This document shows positions 26,705 through 35,449 of a stretch of DNA of 64,000 bases, in pieces. The notes under the pieces were generated by a model that saw only the letters and a list, made by a program, of their open reading frames with translations, searched no databases and was not told the DNA's origin. The stretch's first letter is position 1, and every line of letters begins with the position of its first letter. A program made the translations under genes and the position numbers. Source of the stretch: AP-15 sp963797115 (lineage in GTDB: Bacteria > Pseudomonadota > Alphaproteobacteria > ATCC43930 > CGMCC-115725). The stretch spans positions 2,728,001 to 2,792,000 of the forward strand of contig CAWCOH010000001.1 in assembly GCA_963797115.1 (NCBI GenBank). Direction: 5' to 3'.

Positions 26705-27123
26705 TCAGCTATCGACCCGGCGTATCAACTTGGCCCAGCGGTCGAGCGCCGGCAATGTCTTGTCGGCCGGCTCGGGCTGCAGGATAGTCACCACCCGGGC
26801 AATCCCCATATCGCGGTAGCGCTTCAGCAGATCGAGATCCTCGGTGCCGCCGAACAAGGTGATCGGCAACGCCGCCGGGTCGCGGCCAGCCTCGAGGTTT
26901 TTGTCACCACCGCCGCCGCGCTCACCACGACAAATGGGTCCATCATCTCGTAACAGGGCTTAGGCAGCTCGCCGCCGCCGGGGAAGGGCGTCTTGCGCGG
27001 CACCGGGATATGCGAATGCTCGGGCGCCCACATCAACTCGAAGCCGCGCGGCTCGAGCGCGCGGGCGAGCTCCACCGCCGGGATCGAATAATCGGTATGA
27101 AACATCGATACACCGAAATGCAT
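26705..27123 (-). pseudogene. LLM-class F420-type oxidoreductase with large internal deletion
   Basis: From ATG 27123 the N-terminus is intact (MHFGVSMFHTDYSIPAVELA, WAPEHSHIPVPRKTPFPGGG, MMDPFVVVSAAAV). At about 26900 the frame is lost and the family C-terminus appears in another frame (EAGRDPAALPITLFGGTEDL, MGIARVVTILQPEPADKTLP), ending at 26705. About 170 central residues are missing, so the gene is a deletion pseudogene. Confidence 0.85.
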
Positions 27124-27158
27124 TGTCGTCACTCCTGCACTTCGGGTTCGCTATCGGG

Positions 27159-27509
27159 CTAGTCGACCGGTATGAAAACCGAATGCCGGATCTTCCCCTC
27201 GACATGCTGCGACAAGTGGCCTTTGCCGGTCGTGTCCTCGACCAGTATTATTTCGCCGGTGCCGATAACCCGGCTCTCGCCGTCGCTGGCGGTGATTTTG
27301 ACGCCGGCGTCGAGATTGATGATGTACTGTCGGCGCGGTGCCGGGTGCCAGTCGATGTCGTGCTCGGCCTGGGTCTCGCGAAAGATGATGCCGGTGGCCG
27401 GCAGGCGTTTTGACAATTTGCTGCCGCGCCGCTCCTCAATCCATTCCACGTCGATGTCGCGGAAATGCGATTGTCCGGCGGCATCGGTATAGAGATTGTG
27501 TATGCGCAT
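27159..27509 (-). CDS. Small cupin-domain protein
   Basis: The 116-residue single-domain cupin has HDIDWHPAPRRQYIINLDAG (motif 1-like) and GEIILVEDTTGKGHLSQHV (motif 2-like, with the terminal His). The ATG 27509 start has an AGGAGGGACGC site. It may bind a metal and a small ligand. The role is not evident. Confidence 0.8.
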   Translation of the reverse strand: MRIHNLYTDAAGQSHFRDIDVEWIEERRGSKLSKRLPATGIIFRETQAEHDIDWHPAPRRQYIINLDAGVKITASDGESRVIGTGEIILVEDTTGKGHLSQHVEGKIRHSVFIPVD

Positions 27510-27560
27510 TTGCGTCCCTCCTTGGAAAGATTCAGCATAGGCCCGCTGCGGTGCGGCTGC

Positions 27561-28676
27561 CTAGTCGAAGCCTTCAGTCATTATGCGGGCGACCTCGGAG
27601 GCACTCATCCCGTTCAGGCCCAGTCGCTCGATCGTGCGCCCTTCGGCCGCGAAGTCCCTTCCGGTCATGCTGCTCACGATCGTGAGCAGCGCGTCGATCG
27701 CCGGCGTCGCTATCCCCGCCGCTGCGCCGAGTGCGCTCATCGGGATGAGGCCGGTAGGGACGTCCTCCGTAATGAATTTGTGGTCGAGCGAGCTCGGCGT
27801 GCCGGTCGCCTGGTAGGGTCCGTCGCTGTTGTAGGTGAGCCCCCGACAGGTTTCGACGAGGGTTGCCTCGCGTACGCCGTAGACCCGGTCGAACCAATCC
27901 TCCAAATTCGGGACCGACGCGCCCAATGCGGCGGCGACGGACACGCGCTCGCCATTGATCGCCTGGTACAGACGGGCGACCGCCGGCGTGACTCCTTCCG
28001 CATAAAATCTATAGCCGTCGCCGCTTTCGATCCGCGCCGCGTTGGCGACGCAATTCGCCACGTGCAGCATCGCATTGGCATTGGTGAACCCGGTGTAGAC
28101 GGCATGGGGTGCCGCGACCGCCTGCGGAAACAATGGCAACAGCCGCGCATGCACCGCCGCAATGCGATTGCCGGGGAATGTAGCGATTTGCAGCCAGCGC
28201 TTGGCGACGATCGGCCGGATCCGCGTCGGTGCGAGGCGCCGACAGGAATAGGGATAATTGTCCATCTCGGCGACGGTGACCTCGGCACCGCAACCCGCAC
28301 CGTCGAGCGCACGGCGCACGATCAGCGATCCCCCGGTGTTGCCCTGGACCAGCAGGATGATCTGGCCGTCGCGCAGCAGGGGTGCCAGCGATCGCGCCAC
28401 CGTCGCCTGGGCATTGCCACCGGTCACGATGATGATCACATCGGCACCGTCCACTGTCGCTTGAAGATCGCTCGTCACGCGCTCGACGGCGGCGAAGCCG
28501 CTCCGCTCACCCTCGACATCGATGCCGCCGAAGGCGCGAATATCGGCAAGCCTCGCTTCGTCGAGGTCGTGCAGCCGCAGCTTGAACCCGGCGATGCCCA
28601 GCTCAGCTGCCAGATAGATCCCGCCGATCCCCGCTCCGATGATCGCAACCGTCTCGACCGCGTCTTCGCTTGCCAC
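27561..28676 (-). CDS. NAD/NADP-dependent opine dehydrogenase-like enzyme
   Basis: The GTG start at 28676 has a GAGGAG site. The N-terminal Rossmann domain (VETVAIIGAGIGGIYLAAEL, DGADVIIIVTGGNAQATVAR) is followed by TVAEMDNYPYSCRRLAPTRI and a helical C-terminal domain (YTGFTNANAMLHVANCVANA, MHVANC-type His). The latter is characteristic of octopine/nopaline-type dehydrogenases. These reductively condense an amino acid with a keto acid, or work in reverse. The substrate is unknown; bacterial homologues also include metallophore synthases, but no nicotianamine-like synthase partner is present. Confidence 0.82.
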   Translation of the reverse strand: MASEDAVETVAIIGAGIGGIYLAAELGIAGFKLRLHDLDEARLADIRAFGGIDVEGERSGFAAVERVTSDLQATVDGADVIIIVTGGNAQATVARSLAPLLRDGQIILLVQGNTGGSLIVRRALDGAGCGAEVTVAEMDNYPYSCRRLAPTRIRPIVAKRWLQIATFPGNRIAAVHARLLPLFPQAVAAPHAVYTGFTNANAMLHVANCVANAARIESGDGYRFYAEGVTPAVARLYQAINGERVSVAAALGASVPNLEDWFDRVYGVREATLVETCRGLTYNSDGPYQATGTPSSLDHKFITEDVPTGLIPMSALGAAAGIATPAIDALLTIVSSMTGRDFAAEGRTIERLGLNGMSASEVARIMTEGFD

Positions 28677-28784
28677 GATTTTTCTCCTCGGATCGGTGTT
28701 TTGCGAAAGTAATCCGCGCAAGCGAGCCTGAATAGCGCCGGTTGACATTGGAAGCCGCAAGCCATATCCGGGCCGATAAGAGAC

Positions 28785-29348
28785 ATGATCATCCTGCGCG
28801 GAAGGGCCCGCCGGCTCGTCGCCCGATCCTGGACCCTCTCGTGGTTCTACTACCGTCTGCACGACTTACAGCTGACCGGGTGGCCCGACGAGCACGTCTG
28901 GTATTTCGCCTACGGCGCCAACATGCACGACCGCGCCTTTCGCGAGCGGCGCCGCATGCGGCCGGTCGAGCAGCGCAGCGGCCGCATCCGCGGTTATCGG
29001 CTTCGCTTCAATCTCGAAGGCCGGCCACGGGGTCGGGCGGCACCCGCGAATTTGTGTCCGGATGCCGAAGCCGAGGTCTGGGGCGTGCTCTACAAGGTCA
29101 GCCGCCGTGAACTCCTTCGCCTCGATTCGACCGAGGGCGTGCCCGGGCGCGGCTACCGGCCACAATGGTTCGTAGCTGAGGACAACGAAGGTCGCCCAGT
29201 CTCGGCCATCGCCTATATCGCCCGAGGGAAGGAGACCGACGGCAACCCGTCGCTACGCTATCTGACCTTACTGCGCGAAGGGGCAAGAGCCAACGGACTG
29301 CCGGGCCACTGGCTGCAATTCCTCGACAGCGTCAAGCACGTGGAGTGA
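28785..29348 (+). CDS. Gamma-glutamylcyclotransferase-fold protein (AIG2-like)
   Basis: The 187-residue protein has the hallmark VWYFAYGANMHDRAF near residue 40 (normally YGSNM or YGANM), then GRIRGYRLRFNLEG, EAEVWGVLYKVSRRELLRLD, STEGVPGRGYRP and IAYIARGK. The glutamate in DSTEG is in the position of the family's catalytic acid. Such enzymes cleave gamma-glutamyl amides to 5-oxoproline. It lies 42 bases upstream of the amidohydrolase gene. Confidence 0.85.
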   Translation: MIILRGRARRLVARSWTLSWFYYRLHDLQLTGWPDEHVWYFAYGANMHDRAFRERRRMRPVEQRSGRIRGYRLRFNLEGRPRGRAAPANLCPDAEAEVWGVLYKVSRRELLRLDSTEGVPGRGYRPQWFVAEDNEGRPVSAIAYIARGKETDGNPSLRYLTLLREGARANGLPGHWLQFLDSVKHVE

Positions 29349-29390
29349 AATCAGGCTCCGCGGCGGCGACAGAGCGTGAGGAGCGCTAAG

Positions 29391-30632
29391 ATGAAGGTGC
29401 TGAAGGGCGGAACCCTGATCGACGGGGCCGGCGTCGGCCCCAAGACAGGCGCCACCGTTGTTGTCCAGGATCAAAGGATCGAGGCGGTCACGACCCAAAC
29501 GGGCGGCGACTGGCCTGATGACGCCGAGATCATCGACGTCTCCGGGATGACGATCCTGCCGGGGCTGATCGATTGTCACGATCACCTGGCAATGCACGGC
29601 TATGATTTGGCGCGGCGCTGGGGGATCGATGAGCCGCAGAGCACGCGAACCCTGCGCACCGCCAAGGTGCTGCGAGAGACCCTGGCCGCGGGATACACCG
29701 CGGTGCGCGATGCCGCCGGCCTCGATGCCGGCTTCAAACGGGCGATCGACGAAGGCCTGATCCAGGGGCCGAGGCTGGTGATCTCGCTGTGCATCGTCTC
29801 GCCGATCGGCGGGATCGGCGACCGGGTCAGCCCCTCCGGTTTCTCCTGTTGCGTGCCCAACGACCCGCTGCTCCCGGATAGCGTCGTCCACAGCCTCGCC
29901 GATGTTCGCCCGGTCGTCAGGCGGATCGTGCGCGCCGGGGCCGACGTGATCAAATGCGCGACGACCGGCGGCGCCAGCTCGCGCGCGGGGCACGGGCCGC
30001 GCGACGGCGCCTTCAATCTCGACGAGATGCAGGCGTTGACCGAGGAGGCGCACGCGCTCGATCGCCGGGTGATGTGCCACGCGCTGGGCGGGCGCGGATT
30101 GCAGATCGCGATCGCGGCCGGCGTCGATTCGATCGAGCACGGCTGCTACCTCGACGAGGAGCCAGAGCTGCTCGACGCGATGGCCGAGCGCGGCATCTTC
30201 TTCGTGCCGACCTTCGCGGTCTATGAATACCACCGCAAATCGGCCCTGCCCCATGTCCGCGAGCGGGCAAAACACCTCCAGGAACATCACGCCGAGAGCC
30301 TGCGCCGGGCCTGCGCCGCCGGGGTCAAGATCGCCGCCGGAACCGACGCCGGCGGGCACGGTCATCCGAGCAACGCGATGGAGATCGCGTGCCTGGTCAA
30401 AGCCGGGCTGACGCCGCTGCAGGCATTGCGGGCGGCGACCGGCTGGGCCGCGGAGTGTCTCGGCCTCGAACGTGATCTCGGCACCGTCGAAAAGGGCAAG
30501 CTCGCCGATCTGATCGTCGTCGCCGGCAACCCCCTCAGTGACGTTGGTCTACTGCAGGACCCGGAGCGGATTGCCCTGGTGCTGAAGGGCGGGGAGATCG
30601 CCGCAAACCGGGTCACCACAGCTCCGCGCTGA
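29391..30632 (+). CDS. Metal-dependent amidohydrolase (imidazolonepropionase/prolidase type)
   Basis: The start ATG 29391 has a GAGGAG site. The 413-residue TIM-barrel enzyme has LPGLIDCHDHLAMHGYD (HxH metal ligands), VIKCATTGGASSRAG (Lys of the bridged metal site), DRRVMCHALGGRG, GVDSIEHGCYLDEE and AAGTDAGGHGHPSNAMEI (Asp ligand). The gene clusters with a gamma-glutamylcyclotransferase-like gene and an SDR. It probably hydrolyses an N-acyl or dipeptide-like bond in the cytoplasm. Confidence 0.9.
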   Translation: MKVLKGGTLIDGAGVGPKTGATVVVQDQRIEAVTTQTGGDWPDDAEIIDVSGMTILPGLIDCHDHLAMHGYDLARRWGIDEPQSTRTLRTAKVLRETLAAGYTAVRDAAGLDAGFKRAIDEGLIQGPRLVISLCIVSPIGGIGDRVSPSGFSCCVPNDPLLPDSVVHSLADVRPVVRRIVRAGADVIKCATTGGASSRAGHGPRDGAFNLDEMQALTEEAHALDRRVMCHALGGRGLQIAIAAGVDSIEHGCYLDEEPELLDAMAERGIFFVPTFAVYEYHRKSALPHVRERAKHLQEHHAESLRRACAAGVKIAAGTDAGGHGHPSNAMEIACLVKAGLTPLQALRAATGWAAECLGLERDLGTVEKGKLADLIVVAGNPLSDVGLLQDPERIALVLKGGEIAANRVTTAPR

Positions 30633-30647
30633 AGCACCGGTTCGAAG

Positions 30648-31449
30648 ATGACACGCACCAGCTCCACCCGACCTGTTGCCCTGGTTACCGGCGCATCGAG
30701 CGGCATCGGCGCCGATCTCGCCCGCGAATTGGCGCGCGACGGCCATGATCTGGTGCTTACGGCGCGAACGGTGGCGCCGATGGAGAAGCTTGCCGTCGAG
30801 CTCGAAGCTCACGGCGCCGGCGGCGCCGTGATCCCTGCCGATCTCAGCAAGCCCGGGGCCGCCGTCGCGCTGGCGAACGCGATCCAATCCCGCGGATTGT
30901 CGATCGACGTGCTGGTCAACAATGCCGGGCTGGGTGCCGTCAGCCGGTTCGACCGGTCGGATCCGGTGCGCATCGGCGAGATGCTGCAAGTCAACATTGT
31001 GGCGTTGACCGAGCTGAACTCGTCTGATATTGCCGGGCATGGTCGCCCGCGGGCGGGGCCGGGTGATGCTGGTGGGTTCGACCGCCGGGTTTCAGCCGGG
31101 CCCCGGGATGGCGGTCTATTTCGCGACCAAGGCTTATGTGTTGAGTTTCGGCGAGGCAATCGCCGAGGAATTGCACGGCACCGGGGTGACGGTGACGACA
31201 TTGTGTCCCGGCCCGACCGCCACCAATTTCGCCCAGATTGCCGGGAGCAGCGAAATCCCGTTTTTCAACAGCGCGATGCGCCACGTGATGAGTGCAGCCG
31301 AAGTGGCGCGCCTTGGCTATCGCGGGCTCAAGGGTGGGCGCCGGGTCGTGATCACCGGTCTGCTCAACCGGGTCGTGGCGCTCGGCGGCCGCTTCGCGCC
31401 CCATCCGATCTCGCTGAAAGTGACCAAAGCGCTGACCTCGCGGCGATAG
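30648..31449 (+). pseudogene. Short-chain dehydrogenase/reductase, single-base frameshift
   Basis: The first frame gives PVALVTGASSGIGADLAREL (TGxxxGIG), PADLSKPGAAVALANAIQ, IDVLVNNAGLGAVSRF and GEMLQVNIVALTEL. At about 31018 an extra A shifts the frame. The second frame continues with LPGMVARGRGRVMLVGSTAG, MAVYFATKAYVLSFGEAIAE (YxxxK catalytic pair) and VTTLCPGPTATNF to 31449. With the extra base removed the ~266-residue SDR is intact. This is either a recent mutation or a sequence error. Confidence 0.85.
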
Positions 31450-31824
31450 TGTGTGGCACTACTCCTTCACCGCGAACAACGTCCAGCACGCCGCGGGTCC
31501 TGCGGTGCCGAGCAGCACGCGACCGCACTCGGCGACGATCTCGTCGGCGAGGAGGACGTACTGCCGACGACACCGCGAAGCCACGGCTCGTCAACCGTCT
31601 GAAGGGCACAATCAAAAATAGAGTCGGCTATATCTGGCTCCGCCAAATGCAGCGAATCTGCAGCAATGTCTCTCCCTACGGTAGAAGCGTGGGCCCAAGC
31701 CCGGCGACAATTCTTGCCCATCGGCCATCCGCCTCCAGCGGGAGGTCAGTCCGAAATCAGCAGGGCTCCATTGTGCAGTGCTAATAAGGCAATTGTAGGA
31801 TAAGCGGACACGGCTCCCCGAACC
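31450..31824. other. Intergenic region with gene scraps
   Basis: No intact gene. On the minus strand 31467-31570 encodes a start-less tail (LADEIVAECGRVLLGTAGPA, then CWTLFAVKE and stop) that looks like a real C-terminus of unknown origin. A 14-base block, CGAATCTGCAGCAA, at about 31653 also occurs at about 23836. Confidence 0.35.
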
Positions 31825-31895
31825 CGAGATGACCGCCGCGGGGATTGCTTTCGGACAGCGCAGTGAAGTCGCGTGGATCGGCAGAGAGCGGTGCC
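31825..31895 (-). pseudogene. Remnant of a class III cyclase gene
   Basis: About 70 bases match the D-x-R-x-F-TALSESNPPAAVIS region of the two cyclase genes at 41313 and 45602, with several substitutions and small gaps. No other part of the gene is present. Confidence 0.7.
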
Positions 31896-31985
31896 GCGCG
31901 GGTGGTCTCACCTCTCCCTGGGACACGAAGCTTCGTTGAGCCTGCCCTTAAGGTTAACTATATAAATCATTCGACCCGCGTAATA

Positions 31986-32003
31986 TTCATCATTAATAAT
32001 GAA
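31986..32003. promoter_or_regulatory. AT-rich palindrome upstream of the molybdenum hydroxylase genes
   Basis: TTCATCATTAATAATGAA is a near-perfect dyad (TTCAT-N-ATTAAT-N-ATGAA) inside an AT-rich pocket, 180 bases before the 2Fe-2S subunit gene. It is a plausible operator. A small hairpin (GGGCT...AGCCC) lies at about 32104-32118. Confidence 0.4.
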
Positions 32004-32184
32004 CCGTGAACGTAACAGTCTACGGGGGTTCTTCAAATTCCGTGGGATCGGGCCGCCGCGCCGGTAGACAAATCGGACAGGCAATCCTACGGTCGTACCA
32101 GGCTGGGCTGGTTTAGCCCAGAGCCGAAGAAATCGGAGTCAGCCACAGCCGAGACGGCCTGTGCGCCGCGAGGGAGGTGCGACG

Positions 32185-32634
32185 ATGGTGTCTCTCAACG
32201 TCAATGGTAAGAGCTATCAGGCGGATGTCGATCCGCGCACGCCTCTTCTATGGGTGTTGCGCGACGCGTGCGGCCTGACCGGCACGAAATACGGCTGCGG
32301 CATCGCCCAGTGCGGTGCGTGCACGGTCCACATCGACGGGGTGGCGATGCGTTCCTGCTCGGTCCCGATCAGCACGGTCGGCTCCAAGAAGGTCACGACG
32401 ATCGAGGGCCTCGCCGTCAACGGCTCGTTGCACGAGGTGCAGCAGGCCTGGATCGATAACGACGTGCCGCAATGCGGCTATTGCCAGAGCGGTATGATCA
32501 TGGCGGTGGCGGCACTGCTCAAGGACAACCCGAAGCCGAGCGACGCCGACATCGACAGCACCATCACCAACATTTGCCGGTGCGGCACCTATCAGCAGGT
32601 GCGCGAGGCGATCCATGCCGCCGCCAAAGTCTGA
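32185..32634 (+). CDS. (2Fe-2S)-binding subunit of a molybdenum hydroxylase (IorA type)
   Basis: The ATG 32185 start has a GGGAGGT site. The 149-residue protein has the plant-type ferredoxin cluster YGCGIAQCGACTVHIDG and the second, helical cluster VPQCGYCQSGMIMAVAAL with ITNICRCGTY. It carries electrons from the Mo cofactor subunit next to it. There is no signal peptide; it is probably co-exported with the Tat-targeted large subunit. Confidence 0.93.
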   Translation: MVSLNVNGKSYQADVDPRTPLLWVLRDACGLTGTKYGCGIAQCGACTVHIDGVAMRSCSVPISTVGSKKVTTIEGLAVNGSLHEVQQAWIDNDVPQCGYCQSGMIMAVAALLKDNPKPSDADIDSTITNICRCGTYQQVREAIHAAAKV

Positions 32635-32647
32635 ACGGGGACATGCC

Positions 32648-34813
32648 ATGACCGCATCGCAAGTCAATCGCCGCTCGTTTCTTGCCGGCGCCGCCGCGGT
32701 CGGCGGTGGGCTGTCGCTCGGCTTTCGGATCCCGTTCGGCTTCGCCGCCGCGCAGGCCGCCGACAGCGCGCCCGAGGTGAATGCCTGGGTCGTCATTCGC
32801 CCCGACGACACGGTCGTGATCCGGATCGCGCGATCGGAGATGGGGCAGGGCACCTTGACCGGCCTCGCCCAGCTCGTCGCGGAGGAGCTGGAATGCGACT
32901 GGTCGAAGGTCACGACCGAATACCCGACTCCCGGCGAAAACCTCGCGCGCAAGAGGGTCTGGAGGAATTTCTCGACCGGCGGCAGCCGTGGCATCCGCGA
33001 GTCAAACCAGTATGTCCGCGAGGGCGGTGCGGCGGCGCGCGAGATGCTGATCCGCGCCGCAGCGGCAGCCTGGCAGGTGCCGCCAGCCGAGTGCAGCGCC
33101 GCCAACAGCGTGATCACCCATAACCCTTCCGGTCGGACGACGACCTACGGCAAGGTTGCCGAGGCGGCGGCCAAGCTCGATCCGCCGAAGGACATCAAGC
33201 TCAAGGACCCAAAAGACTGGAAAATCGCCGGCAAGCCGATGAAGCGGCTGGATACCGCCGACAAGGTCAACGGCAAGCAGGTCTACGCGATCGATCTCAA
33301 ATTCCCTGGCATGCTGACCGCCACGATCCGCGACTGCCCGGTCTCCGGCGGTAAGGTCAAGAGCTTCGACGCGGCGAGGGTCGCCGGAATGCGCGGCGTC
33401 AAGAAGGTCGTGCCGGTCGGCGAGACGGCCGTTGCCGTCGTCGCCGACAATTTCTGGAATGCGAAGACCGCGCTCGCCGCCCTGCCGGTCGTCTGGGACG
33501 AGGGGCCTAACGCCACGGTTACCAGCGCCACGATCGCCGACAAGCTCAAGGAGGGTCTCGGCGCCGAGCAGGCCTTTGTCGGCAACAAGGCGGGCGACGC
33601 GAAGGCGGCACTGGCCGGTGCGGCGAAAGTGGTCGAGGCGGTGTACAGCTATCCCTATCAGGCACACGCGACGATGGAGCCGATGAACGCCACCGCGCGT
33701 TACACGCCGGACAGATGCGAGGTCTGGTGCCCGACGCAAAACGGCGAGTCGACGCTGGCCGCGGTGGCCGAAGCCGCAGGGCTGCCGGTCGACAAATGCG
33801 AGGTCTACAAGCAGCTTCTCGGCGGCGGCTTCGGCCGGCGCGGCATGAACGATTATGCGCGCCAGGCGGTGCAGATCGCGATGCAGATGCCGGGGACGCC
33901 GATCAAGCTCCTGTGGACGCGCGAAGAGGACATGACGCACGATTTCTACCACCCGGTCACGCAATCCAGATTGCGTGGCGCGCTGGACGGGGACGGCAAT
34001 CTCGTCGGGTTGCATCTGCGCATTTCCGGCCAATCGATCCTGGCCACCGTCCTGCCGCAGAACCTGAGGGACGGCATGGACCCGGCGGTGTTTCAGGGCC
34101 TCAACCCGGGCGGGACCGAGGGCGAATTCGGCTACAACATACCGAATGTGCTGATCGACCACGCGATGCGCAACACGCACATCCGGCCCGGCTTCTGGCG
34201 CGGGGTCAACACCAAACAAAACGCGATTTACACTGAATGCTTCATCGACGAGCTCGCCCATGCCGCCGGCAAGGACCCGCTCGAGTTCCGCCGTAAGATG
34301 CTGAAGCCAAAGCATCTGGCCGTGCTCAATGCCGCCGCGGAACGGGCGGGTTACGGCAAAGCTCCGGCCGGCACCTATCACGGGCTCGCCCAATTCATGG
34401 GCTATGGCAGCTATGTCGCGGCCTGCGCCGAGGTGTCGGTCAGCGCCGATGGCCGGCTCAAAATCCACCGCATTGTCGCCGCCACCAATCCGGGCCATGC
34501 GGTCAATCCGGCGCAGATCGAGCGCCAAGTCGCCGGCTCGTTCGTCTATGGCCTCTCCGCGGTGCTGTATGGCGAATGCACGGTTAATGGCGGCGCGATC
34601 GAGCAGACCAATTTTGACAGCTACAACGTGATGCGGATCGACGAGATGCCAAAGGTCGAGGTCGTCATCATGCCGACCGGCGATTTCTGGGGCGGCGTCG
34701 GCGAGCCGACGATCTCCGTCGCGGCCCCGGCGGTGCTCAACGCGATCTTCGCAGCAACTGGCAAGCGCATCCGCTCGCTTCCGTTGATGAACCAAGATCT
34801 GAAGTCGGCCTGA
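32648..34813 (+). CDS. Molybdopterin-binding subunit of an isoquinoline 1-oxidoreductase-type hydroxylase (IorB type)
   Basis: The 721-residue protein from ATG 32648 has a Tat signal (NRRSFLAGAAAVGGGLSLGF). It then has RSEMGQGTLTGLAQLVAEEL, YPYQAHATMEPMNATARYT, LLGGGFGRRGMNDYARQAVQ, GFWRGVNTKQNAIYTECFID and GVGEPTISVAAPAVLNAIF. The last holds the GVGEP glutamate that acts as catalytic base in xanthine-oxidase-type enzymes. The single-chain large subunit with no FAD subunit fits the periplasmic IorAB/aldehyde-oxidoreductase class, which passes electrons to a cytochrome c. Confidence 0.92.
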   Translation: MTASQVNRRSFLAGAAAVGGGLSLGFRIPFGFAAAQAADSAPEVNAWVVIRPDDTVVIRIARSEMGQGTLTGLAQLVAEELECDWSKVTTEYPTPGENLARKRVWRNFSTGGSRGIRESNQYVREGGAAAREMLIRAAAAAWQVPPAECSAANSVITHNPSGRTTTYGKVAEAAAKLDPPKDIKLKDPKDWKIAGKPMKRLDTADKVNGKQVYAIDLKFPGMLTATIRDCPVSGGKVKSFDAARVAGMRGVKKVVPVGETAVAVVADNFWNAKTALAALPVVWDEGPNATVTSATIADKLKEGLGAEQAFVGNKAGDAKAALAGAAKVVEAVYSYPYQAHATMEPMNATARYTPDRCEVWCPTQNGESTLAAVAEAAGLPVDKCEVYKQLLGGGFGRRGMNDYARQAVQIAMQMPGTPIKLLWTREEDMTHDFYHPVTQSRLRGALDGDGNLVGLHLRISGQSILATVLPQNLRDGMDPAVFQGLNPGGTEGEFGYNIPNVLIDHAMRNTHIRPGFWRGVNTKQNAIYTECFIDELAHAAGKDPLEFRRKMLKPKHLAVLNAAAERAGYGKAPAGTYHGLAQFMGYGSYVAACAEVSVSADGRLKIHRIVAATNPGHAVNPAQIERQVAGSFVYGLSAVLYGECTVNGGAIEQTNFDSYNVMRIDEMPKVEVVIMPTGDFWGGVGEPTISVAAPAVLNAIFAATGKRIRSLPLMNQDLKSA

Positions 34814-34825
34814 CGGGTCTGGGCC

Positions 34826-35125
34826 GTGCTGCGGCAGGCGATCCGCGGCTTGGTGTTGCTGGCGTCGTTCGGCGGCACGGTGAGCGCCGCTGCGGTTGAC
34901 GCTCCGCCGGGGGCGAGATCGTGCTCCGGCTGCCATGCGGCAAGCGCCGAGGTGCAAACCCCCGTGCCGCGCCTCGCCGGCCGCCCCGCGGCAGAGATCA
35001 TCACGACGATGCAAGCCTTCCGCACAGGACAACAACAGGCAACGGTGATGGACCGCATCGCCAAAGGCTTCTCGGAACCCGAGATCTCGGCCATTGCGGC
35101 ATGGTACGCGGCGCAGAAGGACTGA
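34826..35125 (+). CDS. fccA: Monoheme cytochrome c, sulfide dehydrogenase FccA type
   Basis: The GTG start at 34826 is 12 bases after the hydroxylase gene. A signal peptide (RGLVLLASFGGTVSAAA) precedes one heme site (ARSCSGCHAASAEV). PRLAGRPAAEIITTMQAFRT, and then MDRIAKGFSEPEISAIAAWY with the axial Met in the VMDRIAKG block, match the cytochrome subunit of flavocytochrome c sulfide dehydrogenase. It could serve both the IorAB enzyme and the FccB gene 325 bases downstream. Confidence 0.8.
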   Translation: MLRQAIRGLVLLASFGGTVSAAAVDAPPGARSCSGCHAASAEVQTPVPRLAGRPAAEIITTMQAFRTGQQQATVMDRIAKGFSEPEISAIAAWYAAQKD

Positions 35126-35159
35126 GTGTCTGATCCGAAATGAAGCACGTTACTTCAAT

Positions 35160-35395
35160 AGGTTATCGTCGCCCCCGCGAAAGCGCTAGGGTATGCACTT
35201 ATTTTCTGCTGGCGACCATCCTATCGCGAGCCTTTGCCCCTCTCCGCCCCCGGGGGCGGAGAGGGAGATTTTGGCCGTCAGATGTGTGCATGCCCTAGCG
35301 CGAAAGCGGGGGTCCAGCGCCTGCCCCTGGCTCGAACAGGGGCAACCGTTGGAAACTTGCGGCCCCTGGTTCCGCTTTCCGCGGGAATGACGGAT
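35160..35395. repeat. Extragenic palindromic repeats between fccA and fccB
   Basis: The 35126-35449 gap holds no gene. It contains pieces of the CCCGCGAAAGCGGG... and TTCCGCGGGAATGACGG repeat family (35165-35190 and 35370-35395) and a CTCTCCGCCCCCGGGGGCGGAGAG palindrome near 35240-35262, which is a strong hairpin. Confidence 0.6.
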
Positions 35396-35449
35396 AAACG
35401 TTGATTTTGCGGAAATCATAGTGGTTCGGCCTCTGAGGCTGCGGCAGAG

